From Caulobacter segnis (lineage in GTDB: Bacteria; Pseudomonadota; Alphaproteobacteria; Caulobacterales; Caulobacteraceae), in NCBI RefSeq assembly GCF_003243465.1, contig NZ_QFQZ01000006.1, positions 31,219-95,218 of the forward strand: a stretch of 64,000 nt of DNA, in the 5' to 3' direction. Position numbers and translations under genes: made by a program. Shown here in pieces: positions 15,057-23,794 of this stretch. Numbering within the stretch: the first letter of the stretch is position 1; every line of letters starts with the position of its first letter. The notes below the pieces were generated by a model that saw only the letters and a program-made list of their open reading frames with translations, was not told the origin of the DNA and ran no database searches.

Positions 15057-16928
15057 TCAGGCTTTGCCCGCCGCCGAGGCGGGACCGCCGGCGCCGACGC
15101 AGCGGGCGAGCATCTGCGCCAGGGCCGAGGCCTCGATCGGCTTGGGCAGCACGTCGTCCATGCCGGCCGCGTGGTAGCCGGCGGTCTCCTGTTCGAGCAG
15201 GCTGGCCGTCACGGCCACGATGGGCACCCGCCTCCGGCCCAGGCGGTCTTCCTCCTGGCGGATGGCGCGGGTGGCCTCCACGCCGTCCATGACCGGCATG
15301 TGCACGTCCATGAAGATCGCGTCCCAGGGCTGGCGCCGCCAGGCCTCGAGCGCCTCGCGCCCATCGGCGGCGAAGCCGCACGCAATGCCGAAGGGCTCGA
15401 CGAGCGCGGCGATGATCTTGCGGTTGATGGCGTTGTCGTCGACGACCAGCAGGGTCGGGGGCTCCTCGCCATCGTCGTCGCTGCGCAGGACGGCGGTGCG
15501 GGACGCCGCTTCGGCGGTGGTGACCGGACAGGGGATCCGCAGGGCGAAGGTCGACCCCCGGCCAGGCTCGGACGTTGCGGACATCTGCCCGCCCATCTTG
15601 GCGACCAGCCCTTGGCAGAGGGCCAGGCCAAGGCCGATGCCGCCGGCCGCGCGCTTGGTGGAGTCGTCGAGCTGGCTGAACCGCTCGAAGATCACCGCCA
15701 TCTTCTCCGGCGCGACCCCGTCGCCGGTGTCGATGACCTCTATCCGCAGTTCGTCGCCCGCGCCAACGATCCGGCAATCGACGCCGCCCGCCTGGGTGAA
15801 CTTCAGGGCGTTGTCGATCAAGACGCTGACGAGTTGCCGGAGGCGGTCCAGGTCGCCCAGCCGGGTCTCGCCCGCGGCGGCCTCCAGCTGCATGGTCAGG
15901 CGAAGCCCGCGGGCGTCGGCCGTCGGCCGGTGCAGGTCGTCGAGCGACTGGGCCAGGGCGGCCAGCGCGAAGGCGCGCGGTTTCAGGCGCAGGGCGCCGT
16001 CGTCCAGCCGGCAGAGGTCCAGGACGTCGTCGACCATCATGCGCAGTCGCCGCGCCGCGCCCTTCATCTCCCGCACCTGTTCCCGTTGGGTCTTGTCGAG
16101 CGACGAGCGGCCCAGGATCTGTCCGACGCCGAGAATGGCGTTCAGCGGCGTGCGCATCTCATGGCTGACCGTCGCGAGGAAGCGCGACTTGGCCTCGTTG
16201 GCGCTCTGGGCGCGTTCGCTCGCCGCCTGCAGCTGCTGTGTGCGCAGGGCGACGCGGGCTTCGAGCTCCTGGTTCAGGGTGTTGAGATCCCGGCCGCGGC
16301 GCGCCAGCGCCTCGACCAGGTCGCGGTTCTGGTCGCGGAGCTGGATCGAGTCGACGAGCAGGGCGTGGTTGTTGCGGTGACCGGCCAGCATGACCAGCCA
16401 GAAGGCGGCCCCCAGCAGGCCAAGCGCCCGGTCTTGCCCGAGCAGCAGGGCCGTGGAGGCTGGAAGCAGGATCAGGGAGATATAGATCCTTCCGGTCAGC
16501 TTCATCGGCGACAGCACGCCGGTCGCGCCCCCAGCCAGGGCCGACAGCACCACGATGATCACGAAGCGCGTGCGCTGGCTGTCGATCGGAAACCGAAGCC
16601 AGGCCAGGATCGCCCACAGGGCGGCGCTGACCAGCAGGCCGGCCGAGAAGGTCGCCACAAGGCCATCCAGGTGCTTGGCCAGGGCGCCGCCGCGCAGCGC
16701 CGAGGCGAGCAGGCGGTCCACGACGACCCGCACCAGCAGGACGGCGAGGGTAGTCGCTAGCCACATCCAGTAGAACGGTCGCTCTGACGGCAAGGTCGCC
16801 AGGGTCACGCCGACAGCCGCCGCCGCCTGGACGCCCATGGTCGCCACGCTGTTGCGCGAGGCTTGCCGAATGAGGTCCAGGGTCAGGGACTTGCGTTGAA
16901 TGCTCGAACGTCCTCGCGCCGGAGTCAC
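15057..16928 (-). CDS. Hybrid sensor histidine kinase/response regulator
   Basis: 623 residues starting at a GTG. The N-terminal 200 residues hold about six hydrophobic segments, i.e. a membrane sensor, then a coiled coil. The HisKA box is FLATVSHEMRTPLNAIL. Kinase boxes are present: N (LIDNALKF), G1 (DTGDGVAPE) and G2 (GIGLGLALCQGL). A C-terminal receiver carries VVDDN, the phospho-acceptor Asp in FMDVHMPVMDG, and Lys in LPKPI. It is a self-contained phosphorelay, with no DNA-binding output or cognate regulator adjacent. The signal is unknown. It lies 133 bp after the GH9 gene on the same strand. Confidence 0.93.
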   Translation of the reverse strand: MTPARGRSSIQRKSLTLDLIRQASRNSVATMGVQAAAAVGVTLATLPSERPFYWMWLATTLAVLLVRVVVDRLLASALRGGALAKHLDGLVATFSAGLLVSAALWAILAWLRFPIDSQRTRFVIIVVLSALAGGATGVLSPMKLTGRIYISLILLPASTALLLGQDRALGLLGAAFWLVMLAGHRNNHALLVDSIQLRDQNRDLVEALARRGRDLNTLNQELEARVALRTQQLQAASERAQSANEAKSRFLATVSHEMRTPLNAILGVGQILGRSSLDKTQREQVREMKGAARRLRMMVDDVLDLCRLDDGALRLKPRAFALAALAQSLDDLHRPTADARGLRLTMQLEAAAGETRLGDLDRLRQLVSVLIDNALKFTQAGGVDCRIVGAGDELRIEVIDTGDGVAPEKMAVIFERFSQLDDSTKRAAGGIGLGLALCQGLVAKMGGQMSATSEPGRGSTFALRIPCPVTTAEAASRTAVLRSDDDGEEPPTLLVVDDNAINRKIIAALVEPFGIACGFAADGREALEAWRRQPWDAIFMDVHMPVMDGVEATRAIRQEEDRLGRRRVPIVAVTASLLEQETAGYHAAGMDDVLPKPIEASALAQMLARCVGAGGPASAAGKA

Positions 16929-17061
16929 GGTTGTTTTCGATTATGACTGAGCTCGCCGAAGCTTATGCATGGCGTTGGCCGCCGAGTCATCGCGCGTCCT
17001 CGCGACAAAGCGCCGCGCAAAATGGTCAACAGCCCGTCAACCCTGTCGGCTCCCTGCCGGC

Positions 17062-18945
17062 TCATCTTGGCGATACTTGTCGGGCGGTGTCGTCGATAAA
17101 CAGCGACACCCAAGCCAGCGGGGCGTTCCAGTTGATGGCGACTTCGTTCTGGGTGAAGGCGCGATAGTCGTCGGTCCAGCAGGTCTGGGGGCGGCATCGG
17201 CCGCGCATCGGACTGGCGACCGGATCGTCCATGCTGGTCGAGTTGGGTCCTCCCGACAGCACGCCGGACGGCGGCGCCGGATAGGCCGGGTTCGCCTGAT
17301 GGGCCCAGAAGCGATGGTGCGGATTGCGCATGGCCCGCGCGCCGAAGCCGCTGACGAAGGACTGATCCAGCGGATTGCGGCCCAGGACATAGTCCAGCGC
17401 GTCGACGGCGCCGGCCCGATACCTCGGCTTGACGCTGAAATCGTAGGCCAGGCCCAGAATCACCGCCCTGTTGAGGATCGCCGCATTGGAGCCCCAGGGA
17501 TAGCCGTTCGCCGCGTAGGGTGGGGCGTAGCCCTGGCTCGCGCCCTCGGCGAGATAGCGGTCCGCGCTGGCGATCAGGCCATTCCGCGCCTGCGCGATCT
17601 CGGCCGTCTTCAGCCCATTGGGCGCGAGGGCCAGGGTTGCGGTCCCCAGCGCGCCGACCGAGCCCCAGCTAATGTCCCCGGTAGGGCGCGGCCCCGTGAC
17701 CGGGGACGCCAGGAACAGCGGCGAGGCGCGCAGGGCTGTCTCATAGGAGGCCTCGCCGGTGGTGGCGTAGAGCTCGGCGGCGGCCCAATAGAATTCGTCG
17801 GTCAGGTTCGGATCGCCATAGCCCCCGCTGCCGGCGAAAGCCCCGATGGCGTAGATGTCGGGATTGCGAGCGGCCGCGGCATAGGCCCGCCGGGCCGCAG
17901 ACAGGCAGCGGGCCGAGAAGGTCGGGTCGAGGGTCTTCCAGACCCGCGCCGCCTGCGCCGCGACAGCCGCCAGGTTCAGGGTCGCCGCGGTGGTCGGATA
18001 ATAGAGGTAGCGCGTCTGGTGGTCGTCGGCCGGCGCCGTCGGCACCGGCGTCCACTGATCGTCGGCGATCTTCTGGTGGGCCATGCCCGAGGCGTTGATC
18101 GGCGTCAGGACGAGCTTGCCGTCGACGGGCTGCTGATGACCGACCGGGACCGGAAGCGTCTGTCCCTCGGGGACCTGCATGGCCAGGAGAAAGGCCAGCT
18201 CGTAGCGGGCCTCGTCGAGGATGTCCGGAACGCGATTGTTCCGCTCCGGCAAGGCCAGCGCCCCGTCGCCAATGGCCTTCAGCGCGGCTGAGCGCTTGCG
18301 CAGCGCGGCGCGTTCGTAGGCGTTGACCAGGGTCCAGACCGAGACGCCGCCGTTGACCGCGTACTTGCCCTGGTCCCCGGCGTCGTACCAGCCGCCGCTG
18401 GCGTCCAGGGTGTAGGCGCAGCCCGGCCAGACTTGGCCGCGTTCGTCCGCCTTGTCGAAGCAGGTCGCCTTGTCCGGCGCATGACCGGCGGGCCGCGCGA
18501 GATCGGGGCGCTCGACGAAGCGGGCTTCGATCGGCACGCTGGCGCGCTGCTGGTAGAAGAAGGAAAGGGCCGCGCGGCTCAGTTTCCCGTCAGGCTTGGC
18601 GCGGACGGCGAACGGCCGGCTCTCGGCGTCGCCGACCTTCAAGCGATAGCCGTTTCCCGGCTTGGCGAAGGCCGTGAAGTCGATCTGATGGACGTGCTCG
18701 CCGGACGCGGCGTCGTCGCCGAACACACGGGTCTTGCCCGTCAGGGCCACCGCGCCCTTGGCGTCGAGCAGGGCCCAGCCGAGCGGCTGGAGAGAAGGGC
18801 TGGCCAGCATGGCGCGCTTCGGCCCCCGGGCCTCGACGCCGGTCTGGTTGAGGCGGATCGGGCGAGGCGCCTCTTCCGCCCGCACCGTTGTCGCCAGAGG
18901 CAGGAGCGCGGCGAAGGAGAGCGCGACCAGACGGGAGAAGGACAT
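17062..18945 (-). CDS. Secreted GH9 family glycoside hydrolase (cellulase-type)
   Basis: 627 residues from the ATG at 18945, which opens a signal peptide (MSFSRLVALSFAALLPLATT, cleavage after VRA). An N-terminal Ig-like CelD_N domain (about 25-120) precedes the catalytic (alpha/alpha)6 barrel. The barrel is marked by SGGWYDAGDQGKYAVNGG (catalytic Asp) near residue 175, by SGFGARAMRNPHHRFW, and by the proton-donor Glu in TQNEVAINWNAPLAW at the C-terminus. All three GH9 signature regions are intact. The family hydrolyses beta-1,4-glucans such as cellulose. Neighbours are a hybrid kinase downstream and a secreted EF-hand protein upstream. Confidence 0.93.
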   Translation of the reverse strand: MSFSRLVALSFAALLPLATTVRAEEAPRPIRLNQTGVEARGPKRAMLASPSLQPLGWALLDAKGAVALTGKTRVFGDDAASGEHVHQIDFTAFAKPGNGYRLKVGDAESRPFAVRAKPDGKLSRAALSFFYQQRASVPIEARFVERPDLARPAGHAPDKATCFDKADERGQVWPGCAYTLDASGGWYDAGDQGKYAVNGGVSVWTLVNAYERAALRKRSAALKAIGDGALALPERNNRVPDILDEARYELAFLLAMQVPEGQTLPVPVGHQQPVDGKLVLTPINASGMAHQKIADDQWTPVPTAPADDHQTRYLYYPTTAATLNLAAVAAQAARVWKTLDPTFSARCLSAARRAYAAAARNPDIYAIGAFAGSGGYGDPNLTDEFYWAAAELYATTGEASYETALRASPLFLASPVTGPRPTGDISWGSVGALGTATLALAPNGLKTAEIAQARNGLIASADRYLAEGASQGYAPPYAANGYPWGSNAAILNRAVILGLAYDFSVKPRYRAGAVDALDYVLGRNPLDQSFVSGFGARAMRNPHHRFWAHQANPAYPAPPSGVLSGGPNSTSMDDPVASPMRGRCRPQTCWTDDYRAFTQNEVAINWNAPLAWVSLFIDDTARQVSPR

Positions 18946-19092
18946 CCTGAAGCGTGCTCCGAGTCTCGGCGTGGCTAACGAGCGCCAACTATAGGTGGAG
19001 CGGTCAAGTCGGCCTAACGCGAACGACTCGTAGGAGGAAGCAGCCCGAGTGGGGGCCGGGCGACCATGCGTGTCCGGGTCCCCAAACACGAA

Positions 19093-19116
19093 CGCCGCCC
19101 GGCGGACCGGGCGGCG
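19093..19116. terminator. GC-rich hairpin between EF-hand and GH9 genes
   Basis: CGCCGCCCGG and CCGGGCGGCG form a perfect 10-bp stem with a CGGA tetraloop. It lies downstream of the minus-strand EF-hand gene and upstream of the GH9 gene. Only short T-runs flank it, so termination is likely but not certain. Confidence 0.6.
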
Positions 19117-19147
19117 CGTTTGAGTTCTTCGACCTTCGGGTCTCGGA

Positions 19148-19483
19148 TCAGTTCTGGGGCGGCGGGCCTTCCGGCGGCGGGCCGGGAGGCGGGCCGCCTT
19201 CCTGCATCCGACGCTGGCGCATCTTCTCGAACGCCGCCTTCAGCTCGTCGAGGGTGATCTTGCCGTCCTTGTTGGCGTCGATCATGGCGAAGCGGTCTTC
19301 AGGCCGACCGGCGGCCTTCCATTCGGCGAGGTCGACCGCGCCGTCGCTGTTGGCGTCCCAGCGCTTGAAAATGGCTTCGGGCGAAGGCATCTGCATGCCG
19401 GGCGGCGGCCCGTCTTGAGCAAGAGCGGCGCCGGCGGCGAGCGTGGCGCAGGTTGCGAGCGCGGCGAGAAGCGTGCGGCGCAT
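19148..19483 (-). CDS. Secreted EF-hand protein
   Basis: 111 residues. A signal peptide (MRRTLLAALATCATLAAGAA, cleaved after LAQ) is followed by two EF-hand loops, DANSDGAVDLAEW (about 43-55) and DANKDGKITLDEL (about 70-82). Both have the Asp/Asn and Glu calcium ligands in place. The end is a Gln/Arg helix and a Pro/Gly-rich tail (EGGPPPGPPPEGPPP). It is likely a periplasmic or extracytoplasmic calcium-binding protein. A GC-rich hairpin separates it from the GH9 gene, so it is probably its own transcript. Confidence 0.85.
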   Translation of the reverse strand: MRRTLLAALATCATLAAGAALAQDGPPPGMQMPSPEAIFKRWDANSDGAVDLAEWKAAGRPEDRFAMIDANKDGKITLDELKAAFEKMRQRRMQEGGPPPGPPPEGPPPQN

Positions 19484-19585
19484 ATGGGTCGTTTCCTTCC
19501 GGGTGATTGTCCCTGGACGCCTTGCATGAGCCCGGTTTGTTGCGGCTGTGTTTCGCGATTACGGCGAGATCGCGAGCCGGCGTCC

Positions 19586-20524
19586 TCAGTGCTTGCCGCG
19601 ATCGCGGCCGAAGTTCGGCTCCGCGCTCTCCTGGCCCGCCGCCACGATGCCGCGGCGGATCGCGCGGGTGCGGGTGAAGTGGGCGTGCAGGGTGTCGGCG
19701 TCGCCCCAGCGGATCGCGCGGCTCATGGCCTGCAGGTCCTCGGTGAACCGCCCCAGCATCTCCAGCACCGCGTCCTTGTTGGCCACGAAGATGTCGCGCC
19801 ACATGGTCGGGTCGCTGGCGGCGATGCGGGTGAAGTCGCGGAAGCCCGAGGCCGAGTACTTGATGACCTCGTTCTCGGTGACGTTCTCCAGGTCGGCCGC
19901 GCTGCCGACGATCGTGTAGGCGATCAGGTGGGGCAGGTGGGAGACGACGGCCAGGACGAGGTCGTGGTGCTTCTCGTCCATCAGCTCGACCTGGGCCCCG
20001 AAGGCGCGCCAGAAGGTCGACAGCCGGGCCACGGCGGTGGCGTAGGCCTCGTCCTCGCTCTCGAGCGGCGTCAGGATCGTCCAGCGGTTCTCGAACAACT
20101 CGGCGAAGCCGGCGTCGGGTCCCGACTGCTCGGTGCCGGCGATCGGGTGGCCCGGGATGGCGTGGATCTTCGAGCAGTCCTGGGCGCGGAACGCCTCGGC
20201 GACATTGCCCTTGGTCGAGCCGACGTCGGTCAGGGTCGCGCCCGCCTTCATGGCCGGGATCACCTGGGCGGCGAGGTCGGGGATCGACAGCACGGGCGTG
20301 GCGAGGACCACGAGATCGGCGTCCCTGACCGCCTCGGCGATGTCGCCGGTGACGTGCTCGGCGATGCCCAACTCGGCGACACGCGCCCGATGCGCTTCGC
20401 TGGCGTCGGCCACGGTGACCTGGCCGACGACGCCATGCTCGCGGGCGGCGCGGATGATCGAACCGCCGATCAGGCCAGCCCCGATCACGGTCATGTTCGG
20501 ATAGAGAACGCCTGGATTAGACAT
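19586..20524 (-). CDS. tyrC: Prephenate/arogenate dehydrogenase
   Basis: 312 residues. The Rossmann motif VIGAGLIGGSI is at residue 13. The TyrA-family substrate region includes DVGSTKGNV, the GHPIAGTEQSGP loop (His contacts substrate), and DEKHHDLVLAVVSHLPHL. It oxidises prephenate (or arogenate) on the way to tyrosine. It is the last gene of the chorismate mutase-hisC-tyrC cluster, consistent with aromatic amino-acid synthesis. The gap to hisC carries the long inverted repeat. Naming as tyrC versus tyrA depends on substrate preference, which sequence does not settle. Confidence 0.93.
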   Translation of the reverse strand: MSNPGVLYPNMTVIGAGLIGGSIIRAAREHGVVGQVTVADASEAHRARVAELGIAEHVTGDIAEAVRDADLVVLATPVLSIPDLAAQVIPAMKAGATLTDVGSTKGNVAEAFRAQDCSKIHAIPGHPIAGTEQSGPDAGFAELFENRWTILTPLESEDEAYATAVARLSTFWRAFGAQVELMDEKHHDLVLAVVSHLPHLIAYTIVGSAADLENVTENEVIKYSASGFRDFTRIAASDPTMWRDIFVANKDAVLEMLGRFTEDLQAMSRAIRWGDADTLHAHFTRTRAIRRGIVAAGQESAEPNFGRDRGKH

Positions 20525-20550
20525 GGCTAGGGCTCACTTCAAACCGATTT

Positions 20551-20667
20551 CCCCGGCGAATGCCGGGGCCCAGATTCAGCCTGAGCGGTTTGGGATGATG
20601 CGCCTCTTGTCCCCGTTCAAACGAAAGGCGGTTTTGGGTTCGATCTGGGCCCCGGCATTCGCCGGGG
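20551..20667. repeat. 25-bp perfect inverted repeat, REP-like
   Basis: CCCCGGCGAATGCCGGGGCC plus CAGAT (20551-20575) is exactly inverted at 20643-20667, with a 67-bp spacer. Each arm also contains its own small palindrome. It sits between tyrC and hisC. The composition resembles dispersed intergenic palindromes of Caulobacter-type genomes; copy number elsewhere cannot be checked here. Confidence 0.8.
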
Positions 20668-20690
20668 AGGTCGGGAGAAGCGCCAGACAT

Positions 20691-21812
20691 CTAGCGGCCC
20701 ATGAACTGGGTCAGGTGCTCGACCACGGCGCGGTTCTGCTCTTCCAGTCCGATGGTGATGCGGATCGCGTTCGGCAGGCCGTAATTGGCGACCGCGCGGA
20801 CCAGATAGCCTTTCGACGCCAGGAACGCCTCGGCCTCCAGGGCCGTCTTGCCCGGCGTGGTCGGGAAGGTCGCCAGCACGAAGTTGGCCGCCGACGGAGT
20901 CACCTCAAGGCCCAGGCCGCCCAGCTGCTGAGCCAGCCACGGCCGCCATTGCTCGACCAGCGCCAGCGAGCGGGCCTGGAAATCGTCGTCGAACAGGGCC
21001 GCGACCGCCGCTTCCTGGGCGGGGATCGAGGTGTTGAACGGCGGACGGATGCGCTCGATCGGCTCGATGATGTGGCTGGGCGCGTAGCCCCAGCCGACGC
21101 GCAGGGCGGCAAGCCCGTGCAGCTTCGAGAAGGTGCGGGTGACGATCACGTTCTCGGCGGTGCGGGCCAGATCGAGGCCGTCCTCGAAGCGCGGATCGCT
21201 GCAGAACTCCGCATAGGCGCCGTCCAGCACCAGCACCACCGAGGGCGGCAGGGCCGCGTGCAGGGCGCGGATTTCGTCGCCGGTCAGCCAGGTACCGGTC
21301 GGGTTGGCGGGATTGGCGATGAAGACGAGGCGCGTGCGCTCGTCGACGCATTTGACCACCTCGTCGATGTCGATGCGGTGGTTCGTTTCCTTGGCCATCC
21401 GCACCTCGCCTTGGCAGGCGCGGGCGCCGATGGCGTAGGCGGCGAAGCCGTGCTCGCCCTGGACGATGTTGTCGCCCGGCTCGAGATAGACTTGGCACAG
21501 CAGGGCGAAGATCTCGTCGCTGCCGTCGCCGAAGGTCAGGCGCTCGGGTTCAAGATTGAAGCGTTTGGCGACTGCCTCGCGCAGGATGTTGGCCTTGCCG
21601 TCCGGATAGATGTGCAGGCGGTCGACCGCGTCGCGATAGGCCGCCTTGGCCTTGTCGCTGCTGCCCAGGATGTTCTCGTTGCTCGACAGCTTCACCGGAT
21701 GGGCGACGCCTTCGACCTTCGACTTGCCGCCGACATAGGCGTGGATGTCGAGGATCCCGGCCTTGGGGACGGGGCGAGGCGCGGCGAAGCGGTCGGCGGC
21801 GGAGGCGGTCAT
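20691..21812 (-). CDS. hisC: Histidinol-phosphate/aromatic aminotransferase
   Basis: 373 residues of the class I/II PLP-dependent aminotransferase fold. The PLP lysine is in TRTFSKLHGLAALRVGWGY, with ANPANPTGTWL and DGAYAEF as the Asn and Asp/Tyr cofactor-contact motifs. The N-terminal arm has KLSSNENILGSS, as in HisC. In alphaproteobacteria this enzyme usually serves both histidine and aromatic synthesis (broad keto acid range); that dual role is inferred from its place between chorismate mutase and tyrC. It begins 45 bp after the chorismate mutase stop. Confidence 0.92.
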   Translation of the reverse strand: MTASAADRFAAPRPVPKAGILDIHAYVGGKSKVEGVAHPVKLSSNENILGSSDKAKAAYRDAVDRLHIYPDGKANILREAVAKRFNLEPERLTFGDGSDEIFALLCQVYLEPGDNIVQGEHGFAAYAIGARACQGEVRMAKETNHRIDIDEVVKCVDERTRLVFIANPANPTGTWLTGDEIRALHAALPPSVVLVLDGAYAEFCSDPRFEDGLDLARTAENVIVTRTFSKLHGLAALRVGWGYAPSHIIEPIERIRPPFNTSIPAQEAAVAALFDDDFQARSLALVEQWRPWLAQQLGGLGLEVTPSAANFVLATFPTTPGKTALEAEAFLASKGYLVRAVANYGLPNAIRITIGLEEQNRAVVEHLTQFMGR

Positions 21813-21857
21813 CGGTCTACTCTGGCTTCGTACCAGTCTGTGTACGGCGGCCGCTTC

Positions 21858-22658
21858 TTACACGTCGAACTGCTCGGGCGCAGCCCCGATGACGCCGGTC
21901 AGTTGGCCGGGCGCCCGCGCCAGCCGTTCGTCATCGACCTGGAAGAAGCCCGACAGCGAAAACAGCTTCAGGCCGCCGGCTTCGGCGATCAGCTCGGCGG
22001 CGACGCCGTCCCGGCCCAGGGCCTCGACGATGGCGGCGGCGCTCTTGGGCGAGTCGCTGACCCAGAAGGTCTGGTCGCCGCCGGTCGGCTCGACGTCGAC
22101 CTCGGCGACGGCGAGCGCCGCCTGCGGACCCCAGGTCGCCAGGCAGGGCAGGGCGGCGAACACCTTCAGCTTGGGCTCGGCCAGCAGGCGGCCCCACCAG
22201 GGCGTTTCGCTGACCAGCGGCAGCACCGCCACGCCCCACGGCGAACGGGCGACGGCGAGGGCGTCCTGGGCGGTGGGGACCAGCGACAACCGCGGGGCCG
22301 TGCCGAAGCGGAGGCGGGTCAGCTCGACGGTGCGGGCCGGTTCGCGGCCGCCGAATACCCCCAGCTGGTACGGACCCTGCCGCGCCAGGTTGTCGGCCAT
22401 GATCTCGCGCCAGATGCGGATGACCAGGGCGTTCGAAGCCCCCTTGCGCGGCGCGTCGAGCAGCTTGCGGACGATGTGGGCCTCGCGGCCGGGGCGCAGG
22501 CCAAAGCCGGTGTCGCCGGAGGCGCGCTTGGCGGCGGCGACCGCGCCGGCCAGGCTGGCGCGCTCGTCCAGCAGCTTCAGCAGTTCACCGTCGATGGCGT
22601 CGAGCCGCCATCGGACCTCTTCGAGAGACGGCGTGGCTTCCGTCGCGTCGCTGCCCAT
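21858..22658 (-). CDS. Chorismate mutase fused to a dehydratase-like region
   Basis: 266 residues from the ATG at 22658, which has GGGGAAG directly upstream (an earlier in-frame ATG at 22688 lacks a site). Residues about 10-95 are an AroQ-type chorismate mutase: RWRLDAIDGELLKLLDERA, Lys in AAAKRA, and EAHIVRKLLDAPRKG. The rest resembles the prephenate dehydratase binding fold (YQLGVFGGREPARTVELTR; SPWGVAVLPLVSETPWW), but the TRF dehydratase motif is missing. The end is a short region that could be ACT-like. It leads the cluster with hisC and tyrC; the mutase is likely functional, the second half probably not catalytic. Confidence 0.85.
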   Translation of the reverse strand: MGSDATEATPSLEEVRWRLDAIDGELLKLLDERASLAGAVAAAKRASGDTGFGLRPGREAHIVRKLLDAPRKGASNALVIRIWREIMADNLARQGPYQLGVFGGREPARTVELTRLRFGTAPRLSLVPTAQDALAVARSPWGVAVLPLVSETPWWGRLLAEPKLKVFAALPCLATWGPQAALAVAEVDVEPTGGDQTFWVSDSPKSAAAIVEALGRDGVAAELIAEAGGLKLFSLSGFFQVDDERLARAPGQLTGVIGAAPEQFDV

Positions 22659-22761
22659 GTTCTTCCCCGAAATTGGAGGGCGGACCATAGTCTTTGCCGC
22701 GGAACACGCAATAGCCAGCCATCACGGGAAGAAAATTGCGTTTCGGGTGGTTGACGCTTGG

Positions 22762-23772
22762 TCAGTACACCCTTGGCGCTGGACCGGTGTCGAGCACGCC
22801 CAGGAAGCTGCGTCCGTCGCGGAAATGCAGGCTGGCTTCGATGACGGGTTCGCGTCCCAGGGCCTGGGCGGCGGCGGCGAAGGCCTGCTCTGGCGTGCGG
22901 ATCGGCTTGGACAGGTCGGCGCGCTCCTTGATCGCCACCTCCAGGTCGCCGGTCAGTCGGCCCTCGGAGTCGACCGACAGCACGCCCGACTTGGCCTTGC
23001 CCTCGGCGTCGCCGGCCAGGATCTGGCTCTGCTCGAAGGTGATCTGGCCGCCCGCGGCGCTCCACCCCTTGACCGCGGCCTCCCAGTTGCGGCCGCGCAG
23101 GGACGAGACGTGCGACAGCCGCGTCTCCAGGATCATGGACGCGGTCTTGTCCTGGGCGATGCGGCCGAGGAGGCCGGTGAAGGCCGTCTTGGCGCCGTCG
23201 GCCTTGAAGAAGATCGCGCCCTGGTCATCAGGGCCCGCGCGCAGGTGCAACTGCATGCCGTCCGCCGAGACCAGCTGGAACGGCTTGGCGCCCGGCGCCG
23301 GCGTGAAGGTCAGGCCCGCGCCTTCGACCGAAATCCGGGGCGGGTGTTCCTTCACGTGCGAGATGCTGGCGCGGAGCGCTTGGCCCGTGATCGCCACATC
23401 GCCCGCCTCCGGACGGGTCAGGACCACGCCCTCCGGCGCCACCAGCACCCAGTGCGTCACGTCGAAGACCGCCGCCTCGCCCTTCAGCACCGGCGCGCGG
23501 ACCGCCCAGCCGGTCGGTTCGGCGATCCGGGCGTCGGTCAGGTCAATGTTCATCCGGAACGGAAAGCCGTGAAAGGTGCGCGCGCTCCAGGAGAGATCGT
23601 AGCCTCGCGACTTCAGGTCCGCCGCCTGGGCGTCCATCTTCTGCTCGGCCTGGCCGCGCAGCCAGAACCATCCATAGCTCCAACCGCCCGCCACGAGGGC
23701 GGCGAGGATGAAAGGCGCGAAGAGGCGGCTGCGCCGGGCTTTGCGGGACGGGGCGGCGTCGCTATGGGTCAT
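22762..23772 (-). CDS. DUF2125 family membrane-anchored protein
   Basis: 336 residues from the ATG at 23772. A basic N-terminus and one hydrophobic helix (RLFAPFILAALVAGGWSYGW, about 18-35) anchor a large extracytoplasmic domain. The domain contains family-typical WSARTFHGFPFRMNIDLTD and a conserved C-terminal LRxRDG-like segment (HFRDGRSFLGV). The domain is beta-rich and may bind lipid, by analogy with large beta-rich periplasmic families. Its start codon lies on top of the start region of the divergent gamma-glutamylcyclotransferase gene. Function is not known. Confidence 0.8.
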   Translation of the reverse strand: MTHSDAAPSRKARRSRLFAPFILAALVAGGWSYGWFWLRGQAEQKMDAQAADLKSRGYDLSWSARTFHGFPFRMNIDLTDARIAEPTGWAVRAPVLKGEAAVFDVTHWVLVAPEGVVLTRPEAGDVAITGQALRASISHVKEHPPRISVEGAGLTFTPAPGAKPFQLVSADGMQLHLRAGPDDQGAIFFKADGAKTAFTGLLGRIAQDKTASMILETRLSHVSSLRGRNWEAAVKGWSAAGGQITFEQSQILAGDAEGKAKSGVLSVDSEGRLTGDLEVAIKERADLSKPIRTPEQAFAAAAQALGREPVIEASLHFRDGRSFLGVLDTGPAPRVY

Positions 23773-23794
23773 GGAAAGGCGCGTCCAGTCGGGA

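Noticed and set aside
19148..19483. Dockerin domain in the EF-hand protein
   Set aside because: Only two generic EF-hand loops with no duplicated dockerin flanking pattern and no cohesin-bearing gene nearby.
20523..22754. Long open frame on the plus strand opposite tyrC, hisC and the mutase gene
   Set aside because: It has no ribosome binding site, a low-complexity composition and lies wholly on top of three well-supported genes. High GC makes such antisense frames common.
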